DNA from: Chloroflexota bacterium
GTDB lineage: Bacteria; Chloroflexota; Chloroflexia; QHBQ01; JADMIH01
NCBI GenBank assembly: GCA_015478675.1
Contig: JADMIH010000002.1
Location: forward strand, 14,233 to 78,232
Direction: 5' to 3'
Length of the DNA: 64,000 nt
Shown: positions 1 to 9,638 of the stretch, piece by piece
How the letters are laid out: the number at the start of each line of letters is the position of its first letter
Position numbering within the stretch: position 1 is the stretch's first letter
Program-made: the position numbers and the translations under genes
Notes under the pieces: generated by a model
Told to the model about the DNA's origin: nothing
What the model saw: only the letters and a program-made list of their open reading frames with translations
Database searches by the model: none

Positions 1-649
1 TTGTCAAAGCGGCACGAGTGTGCTGTTCTAAGCCCAGCTTAGCGTAAACCGTCGATAGGTAGGCTCGAACAGTCGACGAAGTATAATTCAGCCGTTTCGA
101 GATTTCGCGTATATCAAGCTCCGGCTGCACCGCTAGCTTGAGGATCTGGATTTCCTTTGGAGTCAGCCGGTCTAGAGCCTTGCCGTAACGTGGGCTCCCG
201 AACTTTCTAATCAGACGCAGAGGTACATACTTGTCGTCGGTGAGAAGAACTTGCGTGAAACCTATTGCTAGCTCCTTGTCTCCGGTGCCCTTCTCATCGA
301 TACCGTCTGGGCCATCAGGGTTTTCGGTCCATTCTTCGAAGTCGTCGCGATTGAGGAAGGCGGTATGGACGAATACCTTTACAGGTAGATGCTGGCGCCG
401 GATCTCACTCAAGACGTCACGCCCGCTCAATGTGCCGGCAAGCGATAGATCCAGAACGAGCAGATCCGGGCGATGCTGTTCCACCAACTTAATGGCCTCA
501 TCGCCATCTGCTGTTTCCGCTACAACCTCACCGCCCAGCATCCCAATGAGTACGTTGCGTAGTCCCCCACGCATCTGTGGATGGTCATCACAGATGATTA
601 CTTTGCGGCCCTTGGTAGGAGGCGTATCATCTTCGGTATAAAGTAGCAT
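1..649 (-). CDS. Response regulator, NarL/FixJ type (3' end cut by window)
   Basis: The frame starts at ATG 649 and is still open at base 1. Comparison with the neighbouring paralogue at 920-1594 suggests about ten C-terminal residues are missing. It has a receiver domain with the acidic pair D21-D22 and the likely phospho-accepting Asp67 in VLDLSL. A GIDEKGTGDKEL segment follows, then a C-terminal LuxR-type helix-turn-helix (LTPKEIQILKLAV ... TSSTVRAYLSTVYAKLGL). A role as a phosphorylation-controlled transcription factor follows from the family. No sensor kinase is adjacent, so it looks like an orphan regulator, although the partner could lie outside the window. Confidence 0.85.
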   Translation of the reverse strand, partial: MLLYTEDDTPPTKGRKVIICDDHPQMRGGLRNVLIGMLGGEVVAETADGDEAIKLVEQHRPDLLVLDLSLAGTLSGRDVLSEIRRQHLPVKVFVHTAFLNRDDFEEWTENPDGPDGIDEKGTGDKELAIGFTQVLLTDDKYVPLRLIRKFGSPRYGKALDRLTPKEIQILKLAVQPELDIREISKRLNYTSSTVRAYLSTVYAKLGLEQHTRAALT

Positions 650-919
650 CGTTTCCTCTCGCTTGACTCTCATAGCACGCTGCCTGCGCCGGAATATGAC
701 TATGAAAAAAGCAGCGCGTCATTTGGGCGGCTGCTTTCGGGAAGTACTCAAATCCCTTATGCGCAGTGCTGCAGGACGTAACGTTTTCTATAAGCCAGGT
801 ACGATAACTGGGTTGGTCAACCCGCGCATCCAGGATTTTAACATGGTTCCAAAGCGAGTGCAATGCTTATATCCGAACTGAGTCATGAAGCTGATCCTTG
901 GCCGCACCTTACGGAATAC

Positions 920-1594
920 CTAGCCGCGATGGGCGTAATAGAACGCGATCAACGCGGCGCGGTTGTGATTTTCCAGGCCTAGCTTATCGTATACGGTCGT
1001 CAGGTAGGAGCGCACTGTGGCCGAGGTATAGTTCAGCTGCTTCGCTATTGTGCGCGTATCGAGTTCCGGCCGGATCGCCAGCTTGAGAACCTGCAACTCC
1101 TTAGGCGTTAGACGATCTAGACCGCTGCCATCACCCGGGTTTCCGAACCTCTTGACGAGCCGCAGGGGTATGTACCTCTGATCTGTGAGCAGCACCTGTG
1201 TGAAGCCTATTGCCAGCTCCTTGTCTCCGGTGCCTTTCTCATCTATGCCATCTGGCCCATCGGGATCATCTATCCATTCCTCGAAATCGTCACGATTTAG
1301 ATAAGCAGAGTGCACAAAGACCTTTGTTGGAAGGCGCCTGCGGCGGATCTCAGCCAAAACATCGCGGCCCTTCATCGCACCCGGTAAGGACAGGTCGAGA
1401 ACCAGCATATCGGGGCGATGCAACTCCAGCAACGCAATCGCCTCCTCTCCCCTTGCTGCTTCCCCAACGACTTGGCACCCAAGCATGCCAACAAGCACAT
1501 TGCGCACGCCTCCACGCATCTGGGGATGGTCGTCGCAGATTACCACCTTGCAACCCTTGGTAACTTCCGTTTCACTTTGCGTGTACACCAACAT
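920..1594 (-). CDS. Response regulator, NarL/FixJ type
   Basis: This complete 224-residue protein is collinear with the truncated regulator at 1-649 over the whole length, so the two are tandem duplicates. The receiver domain has D21-D22 and the phospho-acceptor Asp67 (VLDLSLPG). The middle segment DPDGPDGIDEKGTGDKELAI is almost identical in both copies and is atypical for the family. The LuxR HTH is at about residues 160-220 (LTPKELQVLKLAI ... TSATVRSYLTTVYDKLGL). The 270-base spacer to the downstream copy suggests separate transcription. The target genes are unknown and no kinase is next to it. Confidence 0.85.
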   Translation of the reverse strand: MLVYTQSETEVTKGCKVVICDDHPQMRGGVRNVLVGMLGCQVVGEAARGEEAIALLELHRPDMLVLDLSLPGAMKGRDVLAEIRRRRLPTKVFVHSAYLNRDDFEEWIDDPDGPDGIDEKGTGDKELAIGFTQVLLTDQRYIPLRLVKRFGNPGDGSGLDRLTPKELQVLKLAIRPELDTRTIAKQLNYTSATVRSYLTTVYDKLGLENHNRAALIAFYYAHRG

Positions 1595-2088
1595 GCTTCG
1601 AGGGCCTTGCGTAAAGAACGTGGTCTTCCGAGGCCGGGTATCCCTCAGAAGACCATTCAGCTGTCACGTTGCTCTCTATTGTGTAACAGAATGCCGCCCG
1701 GTGAAAAGAGATAGATGCACCATAGCAGGCAGGATATTTGTACCGCTTGGCTAGACGATTGTACCGCCCTCGCCGGTACATTTGTCCCGGCAACGTATCC
1801 GCAGTCGTTGGGGACTTATGAGCAATTACCTCCACTAGATGCCTGCGAACCAGGGCGTCATGATACAGGGGATCAGGGCCCCTGCTGCCAAAACGCCAAG
1901 AGCCTGTTATGGGGCTGAGATTAGCACTTGAGCTAAGTTCGCGGGCAAAGGCGGAGAAGTGAAGACCCGCCGTCTTTCAGACTCACGTTCCCGGTCGCCA
2001 GCCAACCTGCGTAAGCGGGTCGCTGATGGGAAGCTGCGCTCCACTTATTGAGCGACCTGAAAATCGCTACCTCTACTAACTCACTGCC
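1595..2088. other. Intergenic region, no gene supported
   Basis: This is nearly 500 bases between two minus-strand genes. Short open frames occur but lack ribosome binding sites and recognisable protein features. I see no tRNA fold or clear repeat. It presumably holds the promoter of the response regulator that starts at 1594. Confidence 0.5.
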
Positions 2089-3042
2089 TCATCCGGCCAG
2101 CTTATGATCGGCAAGCACTTCATCGATCACGCGCCGGGATTCCTTTGCTTTCAACGGGTGGGTGTGCATGTGCTCAGCAAGTGTAATCAGCCCCTTCCAC
2201 AGCGCCCAGCCACGACCTCGCGCCCAGGCTGCGCCATCTACCGGAACACCTGCGCGGAACCCTTCCCGGCTTTCGCCTGACAGGAGCGTCCACGCAATGG
2301 TCAGGTCGCACGCGGGATCACCTACGGCCGAACACCCGAAGTCGATAACGGCACTCAACCGGCCCCCCTTGACGAGCAGATTGCCTACAGCAACGTCCCC
2401 GTGGAGCCAGACGGGCGGGCCATGCCATGTTGCACTGAGACCTGCCTCCCACACGTCAGTCGCTGCATCTGCGTCAATGTGGCTTTCTAATGCTGCGATA
2501 GCTTGCCTGGTTTCAGCGTCCAGAACCGCCAGCGGCCCGCCGCGATAAAAGCTGTGTGGTCCGGCGGGCGGGCCTCCGGTTGGGTCGATGCGCTGCAGGG
2601 CGGTGAGGAACTCAGCCAGCGCCGTCGCAAATTGGCGCAGATCAGCGATCGTCTCAATAGTTGCGATCTCTCCGTCCAGCCACCGGTAAACAGACCAGCG
2701 CCAGGGATAACTCTCACCAGGAAGTCCCATGGCCAGCGGGGTAGGTATTGGCAGAGGCAGGAGCGGAGCAAGCCTGGGCAACCAGAGGTGTTCCTTCTCC
2801 ACTTGTGCGACGTACCCCTGAGCGCTGGGAAGTCGCACGCTCATCTCTTTGCCGAGATGAAACGTCCTGTTGTCATGCCCGTCGAATTCGACTGGCTCGA
2901 TGGGAAGGTGTGCCCACTGGGGAAATTGCGCGGCGACTAACCGGCGCACGAGGGCTACGTTGATGTCTACGTTTGTAGCAGGCTTATTATCACTCACACT
3001 AATTGGGCATGGCTCCTTCCGTTGAGCCTGTCCCTCTTCCAT
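2089..3042 (-). CDS. Aminoglycoside/macrolide phosphotransferase-like kinase
   Basis: This 317-residue protein belongs to the APH/choline-kinase superfamily. The catalytic loop is WLHGDVAVGNLLV (HGD...N, the Brenner motif), followed by VIDFGCSAVGDPACDL, whose Asp binds magnesium. The N-lobe contains DGHDNRTFHLG and SVRLPSAQGYVAQVEKE, the likely nucleotide-binding region. Members phosphorylate antibiotics or small metabolites in the cytoplasm; the substrate cannot be read from sequence. The overall pattern (RLPSAQ...VEKE, then the PTPLAMGLPGESYPWRWSVYRWL region) is the one usually annotated as APH(3')-like or macrolide 2'-phosphotransferase-like. It appears monocistronic. Confidence 0.85.
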   Translation of the reverse strand: MEEGQAQRKEPCPISVSDNKPATNVDINVALVRRLVAAQFPQWAHLPIEPVEFDGHDNRTFHLGKEMSVRLPSAQGYVAQVEKEHLWLPRLAPLLPLPIPTPLAMGLPGESYPWRWSVYRWLDGEIATIETIADLRQFATALAEFLTALQRIDPTGGPPAGPHSFYRGGPLAVLDAETRQAIAALESHIDADAATDVWEAGLSATWHGPPVWLHGDVAVGNLLVKGGRLSAVIDFGCSAVGDPACDLTIAWTLLSGESREGFRAGVPVDGAAWARGRGWALWKGLITLAEHMHTHPLKAKESRRVIDEVLADHKLAG

Positions 3043-3086
3043 ACCTCCATTCTACCAACTTTGCTGAGTGAAGTTCATATCAGGCT

Positions 3087-3737
3087 CTAGAGCAAGCCCT
3101 TTTCTACCGCGTACATCGCGGCCTGGGTGCGGTCTTGCACCTGGATCTTGCGATAGATTTCGGAAAGCTGGTTGCGAACCCGTGACTCGGATATCCCAAC
3201 TCGTGTCGAAATCTCCTTGTTGCTCCGGCCCTGAGCGACTAATCGCAAGAGGATCACCTCGCGCTCAGTGAGCTTCTCTCCGGCTAACTCTGATTGCGTC
3301 AGCTCCTGCCCCTGTAACCTCTGCAACTCACTCAGCATGCGTGTTGCAAGTTCCCGTGTCATGACTGCCTGGCCTGCTGCAACCGTCTTAATTGTATCCA
3401 GAAGCTCATCCGGGTCAGCGTCTTTGTGTAGATAGCCCTTTGCCCCCATTCGCAGAGCTTCCACTGTCAGCTGCTCTTCTTGATACATCGTAAGCATAAT
3501 GACTTTCACATCGGGCAATTCCTGCACAATCCGACCGGTCGCCTGCACGCCATTAAGACCTGGCAGTTGGATGTCCATCAGTACGACATCAGGACGTAGT
3601 TGGCGGGTCAGCTCGACAGCTGTCGCTCCATCGGCAGCTTCGCCGACAATCTGAATATCCTGGTCTCGACTCAGCGCAGTCTTGAGGCCCAGCCTGGTCA
3701 GTTGGTGGTCATCGACGAGTAACACACGGATGCTCAT
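3087..3737 (-). CDS. Response regulator, NarL/LiaR type
   Basis: This 216-residue protein has a canonical receiver domain (D9-D10, phospho-acceptor Asp55 in VVLMDIQLPG, Lys near 105 in LHKDADP) and a C-terminal LuxR HTH (LTEREVILLRLVAQGRSNKEIS). Its start overlaps the last four bases of the upstream histidine kinase gene, so the two are translationally coupled and form a two-component system. It would bind DNA after phosphorylation by that kinase. The regulated genes are not apparent; the divergent P450 gene is a reasonable candidate. Confidence 0.93.
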   Translation of the reverse strand: MSIRVLLVDDHQLTRLGLKTALSRDQDIQIVGEAADGATAVELTRQLRPDVVLMDIQLPGLNGVQATGRIVQELPDVKVIMLTMYQEEQLTVEALRMGAKGYLHKDADPDELLDTIKTVAAGQAVMTRELATRMLSELQRLQGQELTQSELAGEKLTEREVILLRLVAQGRSNKEISTRVGISESRVRNQLSEIYRKIQVQDRTQAAMYAVEKGLL

Positions 3738-5062
3738 ACCGGACTCCTGTTCTCCTCACGTTGGGTAACTGCTTTGCTGTCTGTGAAGCTCGATGGTTCC
3801 TGCGGTGCTGCGGCTCTTGGACGATAAGGAGCAGTGACCTTGACCACCGTGCCTCCGCGACGTGAGCTCGTTATCTTCAGTTTCCCATCTATTGAGGTTA
3901 CGAGTTCGTGCATAGTAGCCAGGCCAAGGTGCCCATCTTGGACGCTACGCCGAAGTGTCATATCGGTATCAAACCCGACACCATCATCCCGAATTTCAAG
4001 CTCAACCGTGTCTTTCAAATGTTCGAGGCGTATCCAGGCATGTTGGCCGTTGCTATGCTTCTGTACGTTTCTTAGCGCCTCCTGTGCTATCCGGAACAAC
4101 GCTATCTCGAGATTAGTATCCAGGCGACCCAATCTGTGGCTGCTTACTTCGACCTTGGGAGTGCCACCCCGTTGAGTAGCCAGTTGGTCTAGAGCTGCCG
4201 GTAGACCATAGAGGTCCAGTATCGCAGGATGTAATTCGGTTGAAAGCTCCCTTAATTCTCGGATGGCGCTATCGACAAGCGTGAGCAATTCCTCTGGAGC
4301 CTGCTCATTGTGTATGGCCAGGCGCAACGCCCCTAAGTCCTGCACCGGCCCTTCATGCAGCACCTGGGAGAGATGCTTACGCTCGCTCTCCCGGGTTGCG
4401 ATCACCTGCTGAAGTAAATGCGCCTGGTCAGTATGTGCCTTTTGTAACTCGGTAATAAAACGTTCCACGACGGCCAGGTAGCCCAGTAAGACGGGCGTCA
4501 GGCTGAGAAGCATGAAGAAAGTCGCGCTGACGTTTTCGTACTGTACCTTCGCCACCGAGACGGTTGCGGGATGCGGCCATATCCCAATACCGGCAGTCGC
4601 GAATAACATTGCATAGTTCAAAATAAGCCAGCCCAGAGTGATGATCACACCTCGCCGACCCAGGCATAACCCGGCACCAAGAACGTAGATGAGCACCAGC
4701 ATGGCGTGGGGGTTGATATTTGGCCCGTCCATGTACGTCGTAGCGAGCAGCGTTACAGAGATGCCTATTAGTGTGCAGGCTAACACGCATGCCTTGTAAT
4801 ATTTCTCGATCCATTTGCTCACGAGGAATGTAGCCAGGCAGGCCAAGGCGACCACGAACACCCTGGTTAATATGAGCCGCCAGTCGCCCCAATGCTCCAG
4901 CGTATATGGAACGCTGAACATGATACCGACCACACAGAATATGATCGCAGCTGCACGTACCACGTTGGGCGCGTAGAGCAGAACGCCGTTGGAGATCGTT
5001 ACCGGCCCCTCCGGCTTCAACCAGCTGTAGGTAAGCTTCATCGTGCGCGCTAGTCTGCTCAT
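3734..5062 (-). CDS. Sensor histidine kinase, DesK/NarX (HisKA_3) type
   Basis: This 442-residue membrane kinase has a hydrophobic N-terminal half with about six transmembrane segments (roughly residues 30-205) and almost no extracellular domain, as in DesK- or LiaS-type sensors. A HisKA_3 dimerisation domain follows with the phospho-accepting His236 in VLHEGPVQDL, then a GHKL ATPase domain with the N box (AQEALRNVQKHS) and G box (IRDDGVGFD). It overlaps the downstream response regulator by four bases. The likely signal is membrane-associated, but no ligand can be named. The gene diverges from the cytochrome P450 gene. Confidence 0.92.
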   Translation of the reverse strand: MSRLARTMKLTYSWLKPEGPVTISNGVLLYAPNVVRAAAIIFCVVGIMFSVPYTLEHWGDWRLILTRVFVVALACLATFLVSKWIEKYYKACVLACTLIGISVTLLATTYMDGPNINPHAMLVLIYVLGAGLCLGRRGVIITLGWLILNYAMLFATAGIGIWPHPATVSVAKVQYENVSATFFMLLSLTPVLLGYLAVVERFITELQKAHTDQAHLLQQVIATRESERKHLSQVLHEGPVQDLGALRLAIHNEQAPEELLTLVDSAIRELRELSTELHPAILDLYGLPAALDQLATQRGGTPKVEVSSHRLGRLDTNLEIALFRIAQEALRNVQKHSNGQHAWIRLEHLKDTVELEIRDDGVGFDTDMTLRRSVQDGHLGLATMHELVTSIDGKLKITSSRRGGTVVKVTAPYRPRAAAPQEPSSFTDSKAVTQREENRSPV

Positions 5063-5074
5063 AGCGACTCCTCA

Positions 5075-5104
5075 TTGAATGAACCCTGTGCCAGAAATTA
5101 TAAT
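5075..5104 (+). promoter_or_regulatory. Probable sigma-70 promoter of the P450 gene
   Basis: TTGAAT (5075-5080) and TATAAT (5099-5104) are separated by 18 bases. They lie 32 bases upstream of the P450 start codon, which is preceded by AAGGGG at 5125-5130. The region lies between divergent genes, so it may share control with the histidine kinase operon. Confidence 0.6.
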
Positions 5105-5135
5105 GCAGAAGGTACAGTTTGCATAAGGGGCAGTT

Positions 5136-6482
5136 ATGGGTAATCACAAAACGATTCCTGGCATTTCGGAACCGCCGCTGATCGGAAGTCTGCTGCCTGC
5201 ACTGACGAGCGACACAAGCTTCCGGCAGAAAATGCGTGAGGAGTACCCGGACATCAGCCGCTTCCGCGTTGGACCATACACATTTGTGACTGTAGCGGAG
5301 CCCGAGTTGTGTCAGGAAGTATTGACGCACACAGACGAATTCGACAAGACTCCTGCCGTCACTGCGGCGGCTCGCCCAGCATTCGGGTTCGGCATATTGC
5401 TGATAGAGAACCGGCCCCATCGCGCCCGCAGGCGCATGATCCAGCCCGCGTTCAATCACAGCCGCATCGTTACGTACGTCGATACTATCAGTAAGCACGC
5501 CATGGAGCGAGGGCAGATGTGGGCCGACGACCAGGTTATAGACATTGGCAACGAGATGACAAATCTCACGATGCGAGTCATCGGCAAGATCATGTTCGAC
5601 CTTGATGATCTAGGCGATGAGGACGAACTGGGGCAGGCGATCACGACCGTCTTCGACTACATGAAGACAGCGTTCCTACTGCCGGTACCGTTATCTTGGC
5701 CCTTGCCTCATAACATCAAGATGCGGAAAGCGCTCACCATGCTGGACAGCACAATCTACAATACTATTGCTCGACGACGTGCTTCCAGCGAGAGCAAGGG
5801 TGATCTGATATCCCTGCTGCTGGCCGCCCGCGACGAAGATGGCCGCCAACTCACAGATGAGGAGATACGAGACGATGCGATGGCAATTCTGGTTGCCGGG
5901 CACGAAACTACAGCCTATTCTCTAGCCTTTGCCTTTTACCTGCTGACCAAACATCCTGCCGTTTACTCAAGGCTCCAGCATGAGGTGCGCAATGTGCTGC
6001 AAGGTCGCCCGCCTACGCTGGAGGATCTCGCTCATCTACCGTATACAGTGCAGGTGTTCAAGGAAACACTCAGGCTGTTCCCGGCAGCTCACACGTTACC
6101 TCGCCAGGCCACAGTAGACACAACAATTGGGAGCTACGAAGTACGAAAAGGCTGGTTCGTGGGAGTGGACATTTGGGGAATGCATCGTCGACCCGACTAC
6201 TTCCCCAACCCGAAGCGCTTTGACCCCGATCGCTTTACCCCAGGGCGAGAAGCGCAAATCCCACGCAACACATACCTTCCGTTCGGCAGCGGCCCGCGGA
6301 ACTGCATTGGACGTGGGCTGGCAATGCTTGAGGGACCGCTCGCTCTGGCGGCACTGACACAGCAGGTTCGCCTCGAGGCAGAACCTGCAACGCGCCTCAA
6401 GCTGAAGTTCTTGCTGACCATCCGCCCAAAGAAGCCTTTGATGATGCGAGTTCATCGTCTCGATGCTACAAGGTCCTCGTAG
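5136..6482 (+). CDS. Cytochrome P450
   Basis: This 448-residue haem-thiolate monooxygenase shows all the family hallmarks: the I-helix oxygen-activation motif AGHETTAYS, the K-helix ExxR (ETLRLF) and the haem-binding loop FGSGPRNCIGRG with the axial ligand Cys390. There is no membrane anchor, so it is a soluble bacterial class I type enzyme needing external redox partners. None are encoded nearby. The overall sequence resembles the CYP102/CYP4-like fatty-acid or xenobiotic hydroxylase branch, but the substrate is not predictable. ATG 5136 has a good ribosome site and a promoter upstream. Confidence 0.95.
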   Translation: MGNHKTIPGISEPPLIGSLLPALTSDTSFRQKMREEYPDISRFRVGPYTFVTVAEPELCQEVLTHTDEFDKTPAVTAAARPAFGFGILLIENRPHRARRRMIQPAFNHSRIVTYVDTISKHAMERGQMWADDQVIDIGNEMTNLTMRVIGKIMFDLDDLGDEDELGQAITTVFDYMKTAFLLPVPLSWPLPHNIKMRKALTMLDSTIYNTIARRRASSESKGDLISLLLAARDEDGRQLTDEEIRDDAMAILVAGHETTAYSLAFAFYLLTKHPAVYSRLQHEVRNVLQGRPPTLEDLAHLPYTVQVFKETLRLFPAAHTLPRQATVDTTIGSYEVRKGWFVGVDIWGMHRRPDYFPNPKRFDPDRFTPGREAQIPRNTYLPFGSGPRNCIGRGLAMLEGPLALAALTQQVRLEAEPATRLKLKFLLTIRPKKPLMMRVHRLDATRSS

Positions 6483-6640
6483 GGCGCTGGTCTGATGGAA
6501 GACGGACAGTGCCGCCTGCAACGCTCAGCACGCCGGCGTCTTCGAGGGCCCGCCAGGCAAGTGGGGTGTCCGCGGGCTACCAATCTTCCTCGCAGCTTCA
6601 CCAGCCTCGCTACCGTCTTAGGACCAGGAGGATATCCGAG

Positions 6641-8359
6641 ATGCCAGGAGTACCAAGCACTGAAATCACCGAGGTCGCTGAGGAGTTTGCCGAAGGGGTG
6701 TTGCGGCGCTCGCCCACGACAGCGACATCTTTAGGGGACCGACGCTTTGATGACCGTCTCCCCGACATCGGTCCCGAAGGTCGAGCTGAGGAGCGGGCGG
6801 CGCTCCTCGACCTGAGAGAGAAGCTGTCAAGGATCGACCGCTCCTCACTGGCAGGGGAAGATGCTATCACCCATCACATGCTGGAGTTGGCGGCCGACTA
6901 CGGTCTGGCCTCCCTGGATCGCCAATTGTATCACCTGGCGGTGGACCAGGTAGGAGGGCCGCAGGTCAGTTTCGCCATGCTCCTCAACTGGCACACGATG
7001 GAGACCGAGCAGAATACCCGCGATCTGCTAGCGCGGTTCCGCGCCTTCCCCGGGTACATGGATCAGTACCTCGGCAACCTCCAAGAAGGAGCCTCACGGG
7101 AGAGAACCTCACCTCGCATCGCTGTAGAGCGGGTGATCGGTCAATTGACGGCGCTGCTGGCTACCTCGCCGGAAGCTTCCCCTTATGGTAGAACCGCACA
7201 GAAGGCGCTGGGCGATCTGTCCCATCAACTCCTCGCGGCCATACGTAACTCCATCTACCCGGCGTTTGAAAAGCTGCTGAACTATCTCGAAACCGAGTAT
7301 ATTCCGGTTGCCCGCGAGGAGCCTGGGCTGTGTTCCATACCAGAGGGGGAGGAGACTTACGCAGAACTGGTGCGGCAGGCGACGCAGAGCGACTTCACAC
7401 CTGAGCAGATACACCAGATCGGCATAGAGGAGCTACAGGGCATCCACGAGGAGATGCGGGCTTTGGGCATGATGGGCGTGACGGGCGTCCGAGAATACTC
7501 GGAGAAGCTCAAGGCCGACCCGGCCAACCACTTCATGTCCAGAGAGGAGTTGCTCCAGGCAGCGCAAGAATTGTACGACCAGGCATACGCGGCGTTACCC
7601 GAGCTCTTCGGTCATCTCCCCGCCACCCCCTGCCGAGTGATACCTATCGAGGAGTACCGGGAGAAAGACAGCATGGCAGCCTTCTACTACCCGCCCAGCC
7701 AGGATGGCTCCCGCCCCGGCACCTACTATGTCAACACCTACCGTCCCGACACCCGCCCACGCTACAACCTCCCCGCCCTCACCCTACACGAGGCGGTGCC
7801 CGGCCACCACCTGCAGATAGCCATCCAGAATGAAGCCCAGGGCGTCCCTCGCTTCCGAAGGCACGAGCTCGGTACGGACGGCGCGCTTACAGCCTTTACA
7901 GAGGGGTGGGGGCTGTACAGTGAGCGGCTAGGCACGCCAATGGGGATGTACAGCACGGACCTGGAGCGCTTCGGCATGCTCTCGTACCAGGCATGGCGGG
8001 CCGCCCGGCTGGTAGTGGACTCTGGCATACATGCGTTGCGGTGGCCGCGAGAACGGGCTATACAGTTCATGCTGGACAACGTAGGCCTGCCAGAGAACGA
8101 GGTGGTGAACGAGGTAGACCGCTACATCGTCTGGCCGAGCCAGGCACTGGCCTACAAGATGGGGCAGCGGCACATAGAGGCATTGAGACGTCAAGCGGAA
8201 GAGAGACTTGAAGGGCAGTTCGACCTGAGAGCGTTCCACGACGAGCTTTTGCGCCATGGGGCTATTCCGCTAACGACAGCGACATTCGTCATCGAGAGAT
8301 GGATCGAAGGCCAGCATGAGCACGATGGAAACGCGGAGACGGAGAACGCAGAAGGCTAG
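6641..8359 (+). CDS. DUF885 family protein, predicted zinc hydrolase
   Basis: The frame is open from 6509, but ATG 6641 is the convincing start: AGGAGG at 6626-6631 sits nine bases upstream. The product is 572 residues. The DUF885 signature is LHEAVPGHHLQ at residue 382 onward (His383, Glu384 and the later His pair form an HExxxGHH-like metal site), followed by TEGWGLYSERLG. DUF885 proteins are related to zinc peptidases, and members have been assigned peptidase-like activity. No signal peptide is visible, so a cytoplasmic role is likely. It follows the P450 gene on the same strand with a 158-base gap. Confidence 0.88.
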   Translation: MPGVPSTEITEVAEEFAEGVLRRSPTTATSLGDRRFDDRLPDIGPEGRAEERAALLDLREKLSRIDRSSLAGEDAITHHMLELAADYGLASLDRQLYHLAVDQVGGPQVSFAMLLNWHTMETEQNTRDLLARFRAFPGYMDQYLGNLQEGASRERTSPRIAVERVIGQLTALLATSPEASPYGRTAQKALGDLSHQLLAAIRNSIYPAFEKLLNYLETEYIPVAREEPGLCSIPEGEETYAELVRQATQSDFTPEQIHQIGIEELQGIHEEMRALGMMGVTGVREYSEKLKADPANHFMSREELLQAAQELYDQAYAALPELFGHLPATPCRVIPIEEYREKDSMAAFYYPPSQDGSRPGTYYVNTYRPDTRPRYNLPALTLHEAVPGHHLQIAIQNEAQGVPRFRRHELGTDGALTAFTEGWGLYSERLGTPMGMYSTDLERFGMLSYQAWRAARLVVDSGIHALRWPRERAIQFMLDNVGLPENEVVNEVDRYIVWPSQALAYKMGQRHIEALRRQAEERLEGQFDLRAFHDELLRHGAIPLTTATFVIERWIEGQHEHDGNAETENAEG

Positions 8360-8396
8360 TTGAAGAGTTGCAACCGATTTCAGCTCCTCAGCAGTG

Positions 8397-9443
8397 CTAT
8401 GCAGGGTCTGTTGCTACGCCGACAGTTACAGCGAGAGTTTGTAAGCTAGCCATAACGCTCTCGACGTTACCCGCTCTATCCGACATACGCACTCTTAGCA
8501 AATAGCCCGCGAGTACTGCTCTCACAAAACGGTCGGAATAGAGCTTGGAAATCACTCGGACTGGAACCAACCTCATCGCCTTTCCCATTGTCGCAACAAC
8601 AGTCACATCTCCGACAAACAACCCCTCTTTCACAGCCTGCTTGGCACGTTTGTAGGTTATGTACATATGCTGCCAAGCTGTGAAAGAGTCGGCTATGACA
8701 CGGCAGTCTTCTCGTACCTGTCGCCATTGGTCCTCTGTCGCTCGAGCGAGAGCCTCGCGACCTGCCCGAATTGACATCAATTCGCGTAGGGGCACTGGTT
8801 GGGCCCATTCTTCCGGTGCGCCTGCTGCACGAGCAAAGAGTTCGCCAATTGATGGATAGCGAAGCTCCTCGGGGACATCGTAATCGTATTCCTCCTGGTA
8901 GTCCCATTCAATGGGCGGCTCCTTTTCGGCCGCAACGTGCAGCAGCCAGGTTATCAGCGCATTGACGTAGTCCTTATCCTTGTCGTACACACGTTTGTAT
9001 GCGAGCTCAAGTAAAGAATCCGAGGCAGGTGAACGTAACCCCAACTGATCGGCCAGAGGCTGATCTGAGTAGAGGACACCGCTCTCGTCCAGCGACTGGA
9101 CTTCTTCTTGGGCGCCTTCGATGACTTTCAAGCAATAAGCTCGCATATTGATTGGGTATCCATCGAGCCATAACTGCCAAAGCCAGGCATCGAAGTCTCG
9201 CAGCCCTTCCTTTTTCATCTCAAGCAGCCGCCGCGCAATCGAGACGCATTCTGGATTGTAGAATGTAACCATTCTATGCCCGATGCGTATTTGCTCAAAG
9301 AGTGGTTCATTAGACCAAGCGAATACTTCTCGGTGCCATCGTTGGAGTTGCCAGCTTGAAATCCCTGTGCGCTGAAGCATCTCCTCCTCTGTGAGCCATT
9401 CACTCAATGGTCTTTCTGAAGATGATGCTTTATTAGTTTTCAT
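8397..9443 (-). CDS. Unknown protein with N-terminal MerR-like HTH
   Basis: This 348-residue protein is not recognised as a whole. The N-terminus (LTEEEMLQRTGISSWQLQRWHRE) looks like the winged-helix/MerR-type HTH used by excisionases and small regulators, and is followed by RRLLEMKKEGL, which resembles the second part of that domain. The middle is acidic and tyrosine-rich (EYDYDVPEELRYPSIGELFARAAG). The C-terminus contains VTVVATMGKAMRLVPVRVISKLYS. AAGG lies just upstream of ATG 9443, and a strong -10 with an inverted repeat lies further upstream. It could be a regulator of the element. Confidence 0.7.
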   Translation of the reverse strand: MKTNKASSSERPLSEWLTEEEMLQRTGISSWQLQRWHREVFAWSNEPLFEQIRIGHRMVTFYNPECVSIARRLLEMKKEGLRDFDAWLWQLWLDGYPINMRAYCLKVIEGAQEEVQSLDESGVLYSDQPLADQLGLRSPASDSLLELAYKRVYDKDKDYVNALITWLLHVAAEKEPPIEWDYQEEYDYDVPEELRYPSIGELFARAAGAPEEWAQPVPLRELMSIRAGREALARATEDQWRQVREDCRVIADSFTAWQHMYITYKRAKQAVKEGLFVGDVTVVATMGKAMRLVPVRVISKLYSDRFVRAVLAGYLLRVRMSDRAGNVESVMASLQTLAVTVGVATDPA

Positions 9444-9493
9444 GACCTTGTTCCCTTCTCTGGCTCTATGGCCACATTTCAGTTTCTGGCATA

Positions 9494-9525
9494 ATTATAG
9501 CAAGCAGAGATCTGGGAATGTCCCA
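9494..9525 (-). promoter_or_regulatory. Promoter -10 and inverted repeat upstream of the HTH gene
   Basis: On the minus strand a perfect TATAAT lies at 9499-9494, about 50 bases before the ATG of the HTH protein gene. An inverted repeat TGGGA-N3-TCCCA lies at 9513-9525, in the area expected for the -35 box, which itself is poor. This suggests an operator close to the promoter, possibly used for autoregulation by the HTH protein. Confidence 0.5.
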
Positions 9526-9638
9526 ATCTCGCGCACGGGTTAGTGTGCTGATGTGAGTCGCGGAAGCGTTAGGATTGGGAGTAACTGCAGGTGAGTGCCA
9601 GGTCGTAGGAGGCAGTTCAGGCGCTCAGGTTCTGGACA

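Noticed and set aside
4428..5498. A 356-codon open frame on the minus strand
   Set aside because: It lies in another frame of the histidine kinase gene and runs through the promoter of the P450 gene; no protein features support it.
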